Assembly: GCF_001428045.1 (NCBI RefSeq)
Contig: NZ_LMSD01000013.1
Coordinates: forward strand, 1 to 64,000
DNA length: 64,000 bases
DNA from: Paenibacillus sp. Soil750
GTDB taxonomy: Bacteria; Bacillota; Bacilli; Paenibacillales; NBRC-103111
Direction of reading: 5' to 3'
A model generated the notes under the pieces. The model worked only from the letters and a program-made list of their open reading frames with translations, was not told the DNA's origin and searched no databases. The position numbers and the translations under genes are program-made. This document shows positions 34,943 to 43,598 of this stretch, piece after piece (positions within the stretch are counted from its first letter, which is position 1; each line of letters begins with the position of its first letter).

Positions 34943-35527
34943 ATGAATAAAGAAGCAACTCGAATAGATCCCCGCAAACTCCGTACACGTCAATTGCTTA
35001 GGGATGCCTATGTTGATTTGCTTCAAGAAATGGATCCTGAGAAAATAACCGTAAATCGCCTTGCAGAGCGCGCCAATATCAACCGTGTTACCTTTTACCT
35101 GCACTATTTGGATATTTCTGATATGGTGGACAAGATCTCGGAAGAAATGATCAGCGACATTTATGAGATTCTTCGTGACAAGACATCAACAAGTTCGACT
35201 CCCGTAGAAGACAGAGATTTACCTTTGGTGGAGCTTCTTGATCATATTGCTGAAAACGCAATATTTTACAAAGCCACTCTCGCTACTAACCGTATTCCGA
35301 TCTTTACAGAACGGCTGTTGAATTTGCTGTCAGAATTGATTATTAAAAAGATGGAAAATACACAGAGTCATCCCTGTTCTTCAACGGGAAATATTCAAAA
35401 GGACATCGCCATATGGTATGGTTCATCAGCCTTAATTGGTGTAATCGTTGCTTGGCTTCGAAATGATATGCCATATATGCCGAGTTTTCTTGCTAAACAA
35501 TTTTCTTTACTGACATTATCACGATAA
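34943..35527 (+). CDS. TetR-family transcriptional regulator
   Basis: A dimeric repressor-type protein of 194 residues. The N-terminal helix-turn-helix is visible as RTRQLLRDAYVDLLQE and ITVNRLAERANINRVTFYLHY. The C-terminal ligand domain resembles the TetR_C_7/DhaS-like group (IAIWYGSSALIGVIVAWL). The ATG at 34943 is chosen because homology begins there; the frame is open to 34859 but that part overlaps the SDR gene. It probably regulates the SDR upstream. The ribosome binding site (AAAGGA) is distant. Confidence 0.85.
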   Translation: MNKEATRIDPRKLRTRQLLRDAYVDLLQEMDPEKITVNRLAERANINRVTFYLHYLDISDMVDKISEEMISDIYEILRDKTSTSSTPVEDRDLPLVELLDHIAENAIFYKATLATNRIPIFTERLLNLLSELIIKKMENTQSHPCSSTGNIQKDIAIWYGSSALIGVIVAWLRNDMPYMPSFLAKQFSLLTLSR

Positions 35528-35635
35528 AAAACCGCCTCGCTGTAATTTTGATATGTCCATCAACCCATGTAAATTAAGTTTTTCAGATTTTATTCAACTA
35601 AATTTCCGCAAGCTTCTTCATCGCAAGGTAAGAAA

Positions 35636-35699
35636 AACAAAAAAACCTTACTGCAGGAGGTATCTAAGCTCATGAGCTCAAATACTCTCCGCCGTAAGG
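35636..35699 (-). terminator. Long hairpin terminator of the L25/Ctc gene
   Basis: CCTTAC (35646-35651) pairs with GTAAGG (35694-35699); inner pairs GGAG/CTCC and the palindrome GCTCATGAGC extend the stem with bulges. On the minus strand TTTTTTTGTTTT follows. Confidence 0.8.
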
Positions 35700-35711
35700 C
35701 GATGATTTCTA

Positions 35712-36281
35712 TTATGCTGTTGCTTCGACTTCTTCATGCACGGTTTTGATTTGAATCATAACCGTATTCGCATCCGTCAACACTTCAATGCCATCCTTGA
35801 AGATCAGGTCAGAAACGAGAAGCTTGTCGCCAGTATCAAGGCCACTGATATCCACTTCCATGGAAGTAGGCAAATCACCAGGCATACAACGCACTTCTAC
35901 TTCATAGATTTCAATCTGCAGAACCCCACCGGATTTAACTCCGATTGCCTCTCCAGAAAACTGGATAGTAACTTTGCTATCCATCATTTCAGTCATGTTC
36001 ACATGATGAAAGTCAATATGCAGCAGATTACCCGACATCGCATCCTTTTGAACGCTCTGAACAATGACCGGAATCACTTTCTCATCGGATGTATTTCCTT
36101 GCAGGATAGCTCGTGGATGTTTCTTCAAAATATCCAGCATTTCTTTTTCATTTACTTCTACAGACAAAGTATCTTTACCAATCCCATACAACACAGCCGG
36201 GATGCGTCCCTGTTTTCTTGCTTGGTTCATGTGGGACTTTGTTTCACCAGTGCGCTTGTTCAATTGAATAAATTTACTCAT
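35712..36281 (-). CDS. ctc: Ribosomal protein L25, general stress protein Ctc form
   Basis: Binds 5S rRNA in the large ribosomal subunit. The 189 residues comprise an N-terminal L25 domain (GRIPAVLYGIGKDTLSVEV, LLHIDFHHVN) and the C-terminal TL5/Ctc beta domain (KSGGVLQIEIYEVEVRC to the end), the long form found in Bacillota and Thermus. In B. subtilis it is a sigma-B stress gene; here a very good sigma-A promoter is found and no convincing sigma-B boxes. It is a single-gene unit with its own terminator. Confidence 0.93.
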   Translation of the reverse strand: MSKFIQLNKRTGETKSHMNQARKQGRIPAVLYGIGKDTLSVEVNEKEMLDILKKHPRAILQGNTSDEKVIPVIVQSVQKDAMSGNLLHIDFHHVNMTEMMDSKVTIQFSGEAIGVKSGGVLQIEIYEVEVRCMPGDLPTSMEVDISGLDTGDKLLVSDLIFKDGIEVLTDANTVMIQIKTVHEEVEATA

Positions 36282-36326
36282 TTGTTTGTTTCCTGCTCTC
36301 TTTGACCATAAATTCTTGTCAAAATG

Positions 36327-36355
36327 ATTATAACATGACCATAAAATCTAGTCAA
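36327..36355 (-). promoter_or_regulatory. Strong sigma-A promoter of ctc
   Basis: On the minus strand TTGACT (36350-36355), a 17-nt spacer and TATAAT (36327-36332), with TG just upstream of the -10. The block ATGGTCATGTTATA (36329-36342) is identical to one in the promoter at 37638-37666. Confidence 0.85.
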
Positions 36356-36379
36356 ACTTTGATGAAAATCCACTCGTTC

Positions 36380-37321
36380 CTATTCATACTCCATAAATGG
36401 ATCAGGGATCTCTATCTGATAAGCTTCTGCATCGCTAACACCAACAGAAAGGACTGCGCGGCCATTGCCAGACCGTATAAGCCCACCACTAAAAATTACA
36501 TCCTCTAAATCTGGCCGTTTGCCAGGACCTCTTGGAAAATCACTTCTTGTCGCTATAATTTTCATTGGTGTTTTCTCACAGGTCTCAGGGTTTATCGCAA
36601 AGACCATGGAATAATAATGCTTGTTTCCTATGGTATCGAAGCAGGCTATATGTCCCAGAACGCCCACATGACCATTCCCCAGTAAATGAGCTTCATTCGC
36701 ACCACCCCATTCTTCGGAGACGAATTGCTCTCTAAGAATTTCTGCATGGACGAAGGTTTGCTCATTGAGCTCCTCCAGCGAGTTGATGATTGTAAATCCA
36801 ATTTGACCTCTTCCGCCTCTTTCTCCTTGCGGTCTAGTAAATACACCTATTCTACCGCCCTTAAGCTCAATGAGTCGAATATCCTTCATCGTACCGGGCC
36901 CTGATGAGAAGTGACATAATGTATCTATGTGAAATCCGCGATAAAATTGAGTAACCCACGACACAATCTTACTTGGATTATCGACAGCTGTAATGACTTC
37001 AACTCCCCCAACGATTAGTTCACCTTTGATGATGGTCATACATGGATCCTGCAAATTATACGTGTGTGTATGTATTCGGGGACTCCAAATTTGATTCGTG
37101 CATGTAAAAAAGAAGACTTGAGAGAACTCACTATCCCGTTCCTCAACTCTTCCTAGTATGACTTCCTCCCCGTCGTACTGAAACGGGGCAGTTATATTGT
37201 ATACATCGCGATTTCCAACCCCTGAGAACACTAGTTTCTGTACTTTTGTTTCTCGAGGGCTTGCATAAAACGTTTCCAGAAGCTGTTTACAGCTCTCCGT
37301 TTTAATCGATTTCTTTGTCAT
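36380..37321 (-). CDS. GT108/DUF1861-family mannosyltransferase-phosphorylase homologue
   Basis: A five-bladed propeller protein of 313 residues, recognised by conserved stretches SGVGNRDVYNITAPF, GRVEERDSEFSQVFFF and GGANEAHLLGNGHVGVLGH. DUF1861 is the family of the Leishmania MTP enzymes (CAZy GT108), which build and phosphorolyse mannogen, a beta-1,2-mannose polymer; it is related in fold to GH130 mannoside phosphorylases. That this bacterial member acts on mannose is supported by the nearby manC and glycosyltransferase genes, but the reaction is inferred. The ATG at 37321 has AGGAGG 6 nt upstream and lies 20 nt inside the end of the HTH gene. No signal peptide. Confidence 0.75.
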   Translation of the reverse strand: MTKKSIKTESCKQLLETFYASPRETKVQKLVFSGVGNRDVYNITAPFQYDGEEVILGRVEERDSEFSQVFFFTCTNQIWSPRIHTHTYNLQDPCMTIIKGELIVGGVEVITAVDNPSKIVSWVTQFYRGFHIDTLCHFSSGPGTMKDIRLIELKGGRIGVFTRPQGERGGRGQIGFTIINSLEELNEQTFVHAEILREQFVSEEWGGANEAHLLGNGHVGVLGHIACFDTIGNKHYYSMVFAINPETCEKTPMKIIATRSDFPRGPGKRPDLEDVIFSGGLIRSGNGRAVLSVGVSDAEAYQIEIPDPFMEYE

Positions 37322-37586
37322 TGACGTCCTCCTGATAATCCATCGAAGCATCTATCGTCCAATCACTTTCTTCATCCATTTCGATGCCAATGAGCTGCCC
37401 AGGCTGGACATTAAAATACAGACAAAGCTTTAGCAATAAATCCCTAGGATACTGTACCATCTCATCCTTATACATACGACGAACGGAGTCAAAGTGGTAG
37501 TTAATCTCTTTAGCGAGTCTACGTATCGATAATTTAGGATCGTGATTTTCCATGACTTCTTTTAATTTACTGCGTATGACTGACAC
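37302..37586 (-). CDS. Small XRE-type HTH regulator
   Basis: A 94-residue Cro/C1-type DNA-binding protein: LSIRRLAKEINYHFDSVRRMY forms the helix-turn-helix, and YPRDLLLKLCLYFNVQPGQLI the C-terminal helices. A tail of 25 mostly acidic residues follows. The start is a GTG at 37586, with GAGGGGG 7 nt upstream. It overlaps the GT108 gene by 20 nt, so the two are coupled. It is divergent from the GT4-manC operon and is the likely local regulator of both directions; the shared region is 37587-37794. Confidence 0.82.
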   Translation of the reverse strand: MSVIRSKLKEVMENHDPKLSIRRLAKEINYHFDSVRRMYKDEMVQYPRDLLLKLCLYFNVQPGQLIGIEMDEESDWTIDASMDYQEDVNDKEID

Positions 37587-37637
37587 ACATACACCCCCTC
37601 AATAAATATATAGGGTATGTCATGGAGAGTCAATAAA

Positions 37638-37666
37638 TTGACAAGAAAAAATGGTCATGTTATAGT
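37638..37666 (+). promoter_or_regulatory. Strong sigma-A promoter of the GT4-manC operon
   Basis: TTGACA (37638-37643), 17-nt spacer and TATAGT (37661-37666) with a TG extension. It would give a leader of about 120 nt, containing an AAAGA/TCTTT hairpin followed within a few bases by a run of eight T (about 37728-37757), which might be an attenuator. The spacer holds the ATGGTCATG block shared with ctc. Confidence 0.85.
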
Positions 37667-37794
37667 GAGAACAGGAAATAATTTTGAATTTTCTGAAAAC
37701 AACATACTCCTTCTCCCAAAAAGAATTAAAGATCTATCTTTAGATTCTTTTTTTTGTGTTCCAAAAATCGTGATTCAACATGGAGGCCTCTTAT

Positions 37795-38985
37795 ATGAAG
37801 TTTACAAGCAGCAATCGCAATATCGTTTTTCTAGGTACTAGCCTACCGAGAGAATGCGGCATAGCTACATTCACACAAGATTTATTAGATGAACTCCAGC
37901 ACATCAAAGGCTTTAACAAGCCTCGTATTATTGCAATCAATAACAACGAAACTTATAACTATCAAGAGCAAGTGATGAGGGAAATTAGCCAACATAAGCT
38001 AACAGATTATATAGAAACGGCCGATTATCTTAACTCGTCAGACGTTGATCTTCTTGTTATTCAGCATGAATTCGGTATTTATGGTGGAGAAAGCGGTGAA
38101 TATTTGATTCCATTCGTCGAGAGACTGACTATACCGTTTGTCGTCATTTTTCATACCATATTAACGAAACCTTCCACCAAGCAGCGTCGCATCATGAATC
38201 GAGTTGCAGAGCTAAGTGTTACCGTTGTCACGATGGCGCAGTCTACGGTAACTGATTTGATCTCCATTTATGGCGTTGATGCCGCCAAAATTGCTTTCAT
38301 TCACCATGGCGTCCCCCATGTCCAAACCGGATCAAGATCAGAGCTTAAGGAGCAGTATGGCTTTGCAGATCGGAAAATTTTATCCACCTTTGGTTTTTTA
38401 AGCCCTGGCAAAGGCATTGAGTATAGCATTGAAGCCATGCGGGGAGTGGTTAAACAGCATCCGGATTCTCTCTATATAGTTTGGGGGAAAACACATCCGG
38501 TCGTTAAACAAGAAACAGGCGAGGTATACAGACAAAAACTGATGAATCTTGTTGAAGAATTTGATTTAACGCATAACGTTCGCTTCGTCGACAAGCTTCT
38601 AACACAGGATGAAGTCATTCAATCCCTGGTCATGTCAGACATTTATATGACGCCTTATTTAGGAAAGGATCAAGCTGTTAGCGGCACATTGGCGTACGGA
38701 GTTGGCTATGGCCGGGTTATTGTCTCCACACCGTATCGATACGCCGAAGAAATGCTGGCGGATGGCAGGGGCTTATTGGCAAACTTTCGCGATTCGGCCT
38801 CTTTGGAAGCTTGCATCCTTCAATTATTGAATGACCCTTCAAAAATAACTGAAATGGAAGATCGTACACTTGAACTCGGAAGAACCATGTTGTGGAACGA
38901 AATTGCCAAAACCTATGCCGCCATCTTCCAAGAAAAAATAATTGATTCCAAATCAACTAAAGTAAAACACTTAGGAGTGATTTAA
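37795..38985 (+). CDS. GT4 glycosyltransferase (probable mannosyltransferase)
   Basis: A retaining GT-B glycosyltransferase of 396 residues. The N-terminal domain begins FLGTSLPRECGIATFTQDLL, and the C-terminal domain carries FGFLSPGKGIEYSIEAM and the donor-binding region PYLGKDQAVSGTLAYGVGYG. Since manC is in the same operon, GDP-mannose is the expected donor; the acceptor is unknown. The ATG at 37795 is preferred because GGAGG lies 7 nt upstream; the ATG at 37780 is itself part of that ribosome binding site. No membrane segment is seen, so the product is likely cytoplasmic. Its TAA overlaps the next ATG by 1 nt (TAATG). Confidence 0.85.
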   Translation: MKFTSSNRNIVFLGTSLPRECGIATFTQDLLDELQHIKGFNKPRIIAINNNETYNYQEQVMREISQHKLTDYIETADYLNSSDVDLLVIQHEFGIYGGESGEYLIPFVERLTIPFVVIFHTILTKPSTKQRRIMNRVAELSVTVVTMAQSTVTDLISIYGVDAAKIAFIHHGVPHVQTGSRSELKEQYGFADRKILSTFGFLSPGKGIEYSIEAMRGVVKQHPDSLYIVWGKTHPVVKQETGEVYRQKLMNLVEEFDLTHNVRFVDKLLTQDEVIQSLVMSDIYMTPYLGKDQAVSGTLAYGVGYGRVIVSTPYRYAEEMLADGRGLLANFRDSASLEACILQLLNDPSKITEMEDRTLELGRTMLWNEIAKTYAAIFQEKIIDSKSTKVKHLGVI

Positions 38986-40091
38986 TGCAAGTACAAACGA
39001 TACTGCATTTTAAGGCTGATTACCTGCGAAGGATAACAGATGATACGGGCATTTTTCAACATACCAAGTTTGGAGTACCCGACCGTTCCAAAGGTTATAC
39101 GACCGACGATAACGCACGGGCTTTAATCGCAGCCCTTTTATTGTATAGCAGCCAAAAAGATGCCAGTACATTAGATCTCATTCATACTTACGTATCCTTC
39201 ATTCACCATGCACAGAATACAGATGGAAATTTTAGAAACTTCATGAATTATAACCGCTCATTCATCGAGGATAGCGGTTCCGAGGATTGTCAAGGACGCA
39301 CACTATGGGCATTAGGATTCGCCCTCACCCATTCCTCCCTGCTGCCAGATAATGTACTTAATACATGTCGTTATTTAATCAATCAGGCATTACCACTTAT
39401 TGAAAACCTAGGATCTCCTCGTGCGGGAGCCTATGCGATAATCGGTCTAAGTTATTTAATAGAAATCTCTAATGCTTTAACTTACTCCTTCCCCTATCTC
39501 CACACGCCAAATACCGCAGAGGAAAAGGCCTTTCTACCAAGAGCATTCATCATCAATTTGATCGAAAAAATAGCGGCCCGACTGCACAATCAATATGTAC
39601 GTAATAAGGGAAACGGTTGGAATTGGTTTGAAGACAGCCTTACTTACGGAAACTCCATGCTCCCATGGGCACTTTTAAAAGCATCACATATCTCCAATAA
39701 CATTAGTTTCAAGGAAACCGCTAAAGAAAGTCTGGATTTTCTAGTATCCAAAACCTTTGCTAAAGAAGGATATTATAAACCGATTGGCAGCCATGGCTGG
39801 CAGTTGCGTGATGAAAAAGCTACCCTCTACGATGAACAGCCCATTGAAGCTTGTGAAATGCTTCTTGCGTGTAAAGAAGCCGCGATCGTGCTCCAAGACC
39901 CAGCTTATCTGAAGATAGCTGCCTTATGCTATGAGTGGTATTTAGGCCATAATTCATTACAAACCTCTCTCATAGATCCTCAAACAGGAGCTTGTTATGA
40001 TGGCATCCATGCCACTGGACTGAACCTTAATCAAGGCTCTGAGAGCATCATTTCCTTCTCCATTGCCCATTTGGTGATGCATCATGAATAA
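38985..40091 (+). CDS. Predicted (alpha/alpha)6-barrel glycan-active protein
   Basis: A cytoplasmic protein of 368 residues with repeated amphipathic helices. Conserved motifs are KGYTTDDNARALIAALLL, GNFRNFMNYNR, DCQGRTLWALGFAL, GNGWNWFEDSLTYGNSMLPW and LYDEQPIEACEML. The Asp and Glu residues within these motifs suggest a glycosidase-like pocket of the (alpha/alpha)6 type. Such proteins sit next to GT4 enzymes and GH130-type phosphorylases in other bacteria, from general knowledge, but I know no proven activity. It overlaps GT4 by 1 nt and manC by 8 nt, so a tight functional link is likely: chain trimming, chain-length control or glycan binding. Confidence 0.7.
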   Translation: MQVQTILHFKADYLRRITDDTGIFQHTKFGVPDRSKGYTTDDNARALIAALLLYSSQKDASTLDLIHTYVSFIHHAQNTDGNFRNFMNYNRSFIEDSGSEDCQGRTLWALGFALTHSSLLPDNVLNTCRYLINQALPLIENLGSPRAGAYAIIGLSYLIEISNALTYSFPYLHTPNTAEEKAFLPRAFIINLIEKIAARLHNQYVRNKGNGWNWFEDSLTYGNSMLPWALLKASHISNNISFKETAKESLDFLVSKTFAKEGYYKPIGSHGWQLRDEKATLYDEQPIEACEMLLACKEAAIVLQDPAYLKIAALCYEWYLGHNSLQTSLIDPQTGACYDGIHATGLNLNQGSESIISFSIAHLVMHHE

Positions 40092-41163
40092 ATTTGCTAC
40101 CATCCTTGCAGGCGGGGGCGGAACCCGCTTCTGGCCACTGTCTAGACAAGAGATTCCAAAGCAGCTTCTAAATATTAGCGGGAATGATATTATGCTAAAC
40201 GATACGATCGAACGATTCAAAGGCATTATCCCTCAGGAAAATACCGTTATTGTTACGAATCGTTCTCAAGCGGTTTTGATGGAGAGCATCATGCATAGCA
40301 GTGTTTCGAAAAGCAATATTTTGATCGAGCCCGTTGCCAGAAACACAGCTGCAAGCATACTTTTCGCGGCATTATCTATAGAAAAATCACACGGAGATTC
40401 CTTAATGGTCGTATTGCCTTCCGATCATTATATAACCGATGAAGAACAATTTCGGCTTACGTTAGACGAAGCCTGTACGGTCGCAATGGAGACGGATAAA
40501 ATCGTTACCATCGGAATTAAGCCTACATTTCCATCGACCGGGTACGGTTATATCGCCTTTGATAAAGAACCTATTAGTTCAAATCCTGTGGCTGTATACG
40601 AAGTATCTGAATTTGTAGAAAAACCGAACTTCCAGAAAGCCCAGGGCTATCTGTCATCCGGTAATTATTTATGGAATAGCGGTATTTTCATTTGGAAAAC
40701 TTCCGTCATTATAGATAATTTCAAGCGTTACCTGCCACGGCTTTATAAGACAATGCTTCCAATCAGCGATTATCTAGGCACGGATCAAGCAGATGAAATC
40801 ATTAATAACATCTATCCAACACTTCAAAATATTTCGATTGATTACGGGATCCTTGAGCGCTCCGATGAAGTCGTTGTCCTATCTGGCCAATTTGGCTGGA
40901 ATGATATAGGCAGTTGGGATGCGCTCGGTTCTATCTTCCCTCCAGATCCATCGGGAAACATTATTAAAGCTAACCATATGGGGATAGATACACGAAATTC
41001 AATCATATACGGAAATGGAAGACTAATCACGACAATTGGCATAGACGGCTTCATTATTGCCGATACTGGGGATGCACTGTTAATATGTCCCAAAGACAAA
41101 GCGCAATCGGTTAAAGATATCGTCGACCTACTGAAGGAAAAAGGAATGACGGAGTATATTTAA
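40084..41163 (+). CDS. manC: Mannose-1-phosphate guanylyltransferase
   Basis: Forms GDP-mannose from GTP and mannose-1-phosphate. The 359 residues show the nucleotidyltransferase signature GGGGTRFWPLSRQEIPKQ (residues 10-27, K26 catalytic), EPVARNTAAS, LPSDHYI, the FVEKP motif and NSGIFIWKTS. It is the short form without the C-terminal phosphomannose isomerase domain. It is the last gene of the GT4 operon and starts inside the previous gene (ATGAATAA, 8 nt overlap). A mannose-1-phosphate released by the GT108-type enzyme could be its substrate, closing a cycle; this is inferred. Confidence 0.92.
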   Translation: MNKFATILAGGGGTRFWPLSRQEIPKQLLNISGNDIMLNDTIERFKGIIPQENTVIVTNRSQAVLMESIMHSSVSKSNILIEPVARNTAASILFAALSIEKSHGDSLMVVLPSDHYITDEEQFRLTLDEACTVAMETDKIVTIGIKPTFPSTGYGYIAFDKEPISSNPVAVYEVSEFVEKPNFQKAQGYLSSGNYLWNSGIFIWKTSVIIDNFKRYLPRLYKTMLPISDYLGTDQADEIINNIYPTLQNISIDYGILERSDEVVVLSGQFGWNDIGSWDALGSIFPPDPSGNIIKANHMGIDTRNSIIYGNGRLITTIGIDGFIIADTGDALLICPKDKAQSVKDIVDLLKEKGMTEYI

Positions 41164-41215
41164 TTCTGTCATCGTCGAGAAGCAAAAAAATCATACAATG
41201 GATGAGGTAAATTGA

Positions 41216-41425
41216 ATGTTATATCCTTCAATTGATAAACTACTTGAAATTGGTAGCAAGTATTCGCTAGTTGTTGCTTCGTCCATGAGAGCAAGATCTC
41301 TACGTGACGGTGCAAAATCAGATTTGAAAGGTCAAAAGTCTCACAAACATGTTGGTGTTGCGTTAGAAGAACTTTACGGCAACTATATCGGTTTTGAGAA
41401 AACTGAGACGGAGATAGAAAAGTAA
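41216..41425 (+). CDS. rpoZ: RNA polymerase omega subunit, isolated copy
   Basis: The small omega subunit that clamps the beta-prime C-terminus during RNA polymerase assembly. The 69 residues carry the family signatures MLYPSIDKLL, KYSLVVASSMRARSL, and HKHVGVALEELYG. In most Bacillota rpoZ lies between gmk and coaBC; here it stands alone 52 nt after manC and before a terminator. GAGGT is upstream of the ATG. It is probably a paralogue, but the rest of the genome is not visible. Compared with B. subtilis RpoZ the central linker is lysine-rich (KSDLKGQK). Confidence 0.88.
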   Translation: MLYPSIDKLLEIGSKYSLVVASSMRARSLRDGAKSDLKGQKSHKHVGVALEELYGNYIGFEKTETEIEK

Positions 41426-41438
41426 ACTGCTATACCTA

Positions 41439-41483
41439 ACAACTGACGTCATCGGAGAAATTCGGTGGCGTCAGTTGTTTATT
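41439..41483 (+). terminator. Terminator after rpoZ
   Basis: ACAACTGACG (41439-41448) and CGTCAGTTGT (41469-41478) form a 10-bp perfect stem, followed by TTATT. On the minus strand it also lies downstream of the locus III hydrolase, so it may serve both converging units. Confidence 0.75.
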
Positions 41484-41525
41484 ACCAGTTCGACTTTGGA
41501 CATCCTCCATACGACTTATTAATAG

Positions 41526-43565
41526 TCAAATAATGGCCAACTTAAAAATCTTAGACTCTGCCGGTTCCAATTGAACGCTTATATCTCCTGTTGACTGAAG
41601 GGCCGTTTTCTCCCAAAGATCATGCAGCCAATACGTCGCATTTTTGGGCATGCCCAAACGTGCAATGGATATTTGTTTCTCAATCATTGCATCTTTATTA
41701 AAGTTAAACGCGGCTATAAAACAGTCGTTATCCGCCATTAAGAAAAACACACTATCAGAAGCAGCATCTGTATTTCCCTCAACTGGAACAAAGCTTTTTC
41801 CTGTCTCTGCAATTTGTAGTAGCTCAGGTCGACTTAACCAGTCCTCTGCCCTAGTTCTTGCTTCCTCATTTCGGAAATCATCCCCCATGAGGAGAACCGT
41901 CCCGGCTATTAAGGAAGCATTCAGACGACTTCTACCTTCCTGTATCATCGTAGGTTCTTGGTTGAAGCTTTTATAGAGTACAGTATGGTCCGGATCATTG
42001 TAAGGGAAGAGCGTCCCATTCATCCACCAACCATATGTGAGTGAATTCAACATATACTCCGTATCTTCCAGTGTACCAAAAGCATCACATGAAATGCGCC
42101 TGCTATGAGCGTATTGATGTGGAAACATCGGTGCGATAGACAAATTTATAAAGAATGGTCGCCCGATAACCATAGGATCAAGCCTGGTCTTGATTAACGC
42201 CATACCAAGGTTGTACGCTTGAAGTCCTGTACGAACTTCTTTATCGAAATGCATGCCTTCCAATGCACCGTGTCCAAGGAAGTCGAGTTTAATATACTCG
42301 AAGCCCCAACTTACAAACCGTTCAAGATACCACTCCGTTCGCATCAGATTGCCAGGGTGGGAAGGATCAATCGCAAGCCCTCCGTCCAACTCAGGTAAAA
42401 TTTGCCCTTGATCATCTCTTAGCAGAAGATCTCGGTAGGTATATTTGCCATCAGTACCTTCCACAACTCGATCGAAATCTTTCCCCCAGAATGCAAAAGG
42501 TGTCCAATATATGCCTGGTCTTTGACCATTGTTTCGAACATGACACACGGCGTCCTCGAGCTGCTTCTGGGATAAGTTCGTCCAGAAGGAATCGAAGTTT
42601 ATATAGACAGTCCCGTGATGATGAAACCCGCCATCGTGCAAACTCTTTAAAAAGTCCGACGTATGGGTATAAAGTTCGTAGTCGAGTTCTCCCCCTGCCG
42701 CCGACCAGCTATTCCATCCGAACGGAACGCCATGGTTCCATTGAAGTGGTGGGGCCATCACTGCATTGGCCTTCCCGTATTCCTCAAGTCCTGTCCTGTA
42801 ATCTGAATACATGCCCACAAAGATGCGCGGTGAAGCAATTGTTTTGCCGATTAGCATACCGTGAGCAATAGTATCGCGCGTGTACTCACCTGCTGCTCCA
42901 CCATATACCTCCAGATGATGTATGGCGGTTCCTTCACATCCGACTACTTTGATACCGGTTTTCCAAGTATCATGGGTAACAGAACCAACAACTAACCCAT
43001 CTCTCGATACAGGTTCAAAAATAGCCGTTACCTCGTAGCTTTCCAGCTGATTCGGCATGGCGACAGATTCGTAACGAACCCATTTGTCATTATCAAAAGG
43101 CACCAACAGCGCACGTAGTTCCTTTTCCTCCATGTCCAAAGAAATCGCTGATGATCCCTTAGCTGGATTAACCGTCAGTGGTGAAATATAGTTCGTCTCC
43201 AAAGCTTCCGATTCACCTTCCAGCTCGACTTGAATGAAAAAATATGGTGCTTTTTCATATAGCCAATAAATCTGCTTCATATCCGGAAGCGGCTCAGCGG
43301 AATGAATCACAGAGAAGCAACAGCCCGTGCCGAAATCATCTTGGATCATTTGCGTTCCGGCCAGTTTGTGCTCCGAATATTCGGTCGAAGCAAAGTATTT
43401 GCCTTCGACCCGCGCTGCACTGTAGGCACTGCTCAAGCGGCTCCCGGAATCCCATTCATATTCAGTTAATCCGCTTGCCAAATCAACAACAATTCGGCAC
43501 AACCCATTTTCTACAACCACTTGCCCGTTTAACTCTTGAAAGATAATCGTACTGGCTATCATCAT
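41526..43565 (-). CDS. Clan GH-D (GH36/GH27-like) alpha-glycosidase, intracellular
   Basis: A retaining alpha-glycosidase of 679 residues without signal peptide. A beta-sandwich N-terminal domain of about 270 residues precedes the barrel, which starts at VPFGWNSWSAAGG. The nucleophile is D428 in YIKLDFLGHG and the acid/base D494 in HSRRISCDAFG. These motifs place it in the alpha-galactosidase/alpha-N-acetylgalactosaminidase clan; the exact sugar is open. The body is a clear paralogue of the catalytic part of the secreted enzyme at 50820-54950. AAGGAG lies 6 nt upstream of the ATG at 43565; the ATG at 43562 is equally possible. It follows the importer binding protein. Confidence 0.85.
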   Translation of the reverse strand: MMIASTIIFQELNGQVVVENGLCRIVVDLASGLTEYEWDSGSRLSSAYSAARVEGKYFASTEYSEHKLAGTQMIQDDFGTGCCFSVIHSAEPLPDMKQIYWLYEKAPYFFIQVELEGESEALETNYISPLTVNPAKGSSAISLDMEEKELRALLVPFDNDKWVRYESVAMPNQLESYEVTAIFEPVSRDGLVVGSVTHDTWKTGIKVVGCEGTAIHHLEVYGGAAGEYTRDTIAHGMLIGKTIASPRIFVGMYSDYRTGLEEYGKANAVMAPPLQWNHGVPFGWNSWSAAGGELDYELYTHTSDFLKSLHDGGFHHHGTVYINFDSFWTNLSQKQLEDAVCHVRNNGQRPGIYWTPFAFWGKDFDRVVEGTDGKYTYRDLLLRDDQGQILPELDGGLAIDPSHPGNLMRTEWYLERFVSWGFEYIKLDFLGHGALEGMHFDKEVRTGLQAYNLGMALIKTRLDPMVIGRPFFINLSIAPMFPHQYAHSRRISCDAFGTLEDTEYMLNSLTYGWWMNGTLFPYNDPDHTVLYKSFNQEPTMIQEGRSRLNASLIAGTVLLMGDDFRNEEARTRAEDWLSRPELLQIAETGKSFVPVEGNTDAASDSVFFLMADNDCFIAAFNFNKDAMIEKQISIARLGMPKNATYWLHDLWEKTALQSTGDISVQLEPAESKIFKLAII

Positions 43566-43598
43566 TATTCGCTCCTTCATGCCTATTTAAATGAAGAA

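Noticed and set aside
36282..36379. Sigma-B promoter for ctc, as in B. subtilis
   Set aside because: GTTTGA and GGTCAT are present but are poor matches with short spacing; a near-perfect sigma-A promoter overlaps them.
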